Assembly: GCF_000381985.1 (NCBI RefSeq)
Contig: NZ_KB907345.1
Location: forward strand, 87,799 to 151,798
DNA from: Novispirillum itersonii subsp. itersonii ATCC 12639
Lineage (GTDB): Bacteria > Pseudomonadota > Alphaproteobacteria > Rhodospirillales > Rhodospirillaceae
Direction of reading: 5' to 3'
Length of the DNA stretch: 64,000 bases
The position numbers were made by a program, and so were the translations under genes. Shown piece after piece: positions 63,900 through 64,000 of the stretch (the stretch's first letter is position 1; every line of letters starts with the position of its first letter). The notes beneath the pieces are model-generated. The model was not told the DNA's origin. It saw only the letters and a list, made by a program, of their open reading frames with translations, and searched no databases.

Positions 63900-64000
63900 G
63901 TTTGTTGGGTCCCTCAGGCGCCGGGCGCGGGCGTCCGCCCGCTTGGCTTACGTGCCCACGCGGGCACGGGGCCTCAATGGCCCAGTTGGTACGGCAAGGC
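63900..64000 (-). repeat. REP-like intergenic repeat, inverted full copy
   Basis: Read on the minus strand, it carries ACTGGGCCATTGAGG, a hairpin GTGCCCGCGTGGGCAC, then the 42-base CGTAAGCCAAGC...GAGGG block and ACCCAACAAAC. It is the inverse of the composite at 80-167. It lies downstream of the capsid gene, so this dispersed repeat also occurs within prophage DNA. Confidence 0.75.

Noticed and set aside
62910..64000. Search for a diversity-generating retroelement as in BPP-1
   Set aside because: No reverse transcriptase or template/variable repeat pair is in the window; only the structural gene order resembles BPP-1.

Overview
The window reads as a high-GC alphaproteobacterial chromosome (probably Rhodospirillales, an inference) carrying the left part of a prophage. 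The lineage evidence is the three-subunit pntAA-pntAB-pntB transhydrogenase, a COQ9-family protein beside peptide deformylase, the zapA / 6S RNA / 5-formyl-THF cyclo-ligase arrangement, and a GapR (DUF2312) homologue in the prophage. No rRNA, tRNA, CRISPR array, transposase or integrase was seen.

Layout. 1-181: REP-like intergenic repeats, also present inverted at 63900-64000. 182-12204: metabolic and regulatory genes (AbgB-like amidohydrolase, SAM methyltransferase, MocR regulator, GATase, MOSC protein, LysR/flavodoxin pair, diguanylate cyclase, a large acyltransferase-hydrolase fusion, a lipoprotein). 12470-20495: signalling (c-heme GGDEF-EAL protein, chemoreceptor, OmpR-type regulator with an overlapping hybrid kinase). 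20982-27002: transhydrogenase operon, then glutaredoxin and katG, which share a near-identical upstream element suggestive of one peroxide regulator. 27115-32800: thiE, zapA cluster with 6S RNA, folate enzyme, YmdB phosphodiesterase, exported hydrolase. 32890-44046: M24 peptidase, ridA/tetR with three operators, dgdR/dgdA, MaoC-like dehydratase, rpsU, def, COQ9, phnN, SCP2 protein, LysR, dusA.

The prophage begins just upstream of the dusA 5' end (a known integration target) and runs off the right edge. It has a leftward early operon (47921-44302), a divergent repressor/Cro switch with palindromic operators (48.4-49.2 kb), rightward GapR, RusA, methyltransferase and replication genes, then TerS, TerL, portal, Bbp19-like protein, scaffold and capsid, in a BPP-1-like podovirus order. 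Lysis, tail and integrase genes must lie beyond the window.

The most interesting part is cargo inserted in the phage modules. Between terL and the portal (57.6-59.9 kb) sits a leftward cassette: a Panacea-domain (DUF4065) antitoxin-like gene coupled to a protein with class III nucleotide-cyclase signatures, plus a secreted protein. A duplicated terL 3' end separates the secreted-protein gene from that operon. A second cargo gene at 52.8-54.1 kb has an extremely AT-rich first half fused to a GC-rich two-helix membrane half. These are candidates for an undescribed toxin-antitoxin, anti-phage or superinfection-exclusion system.
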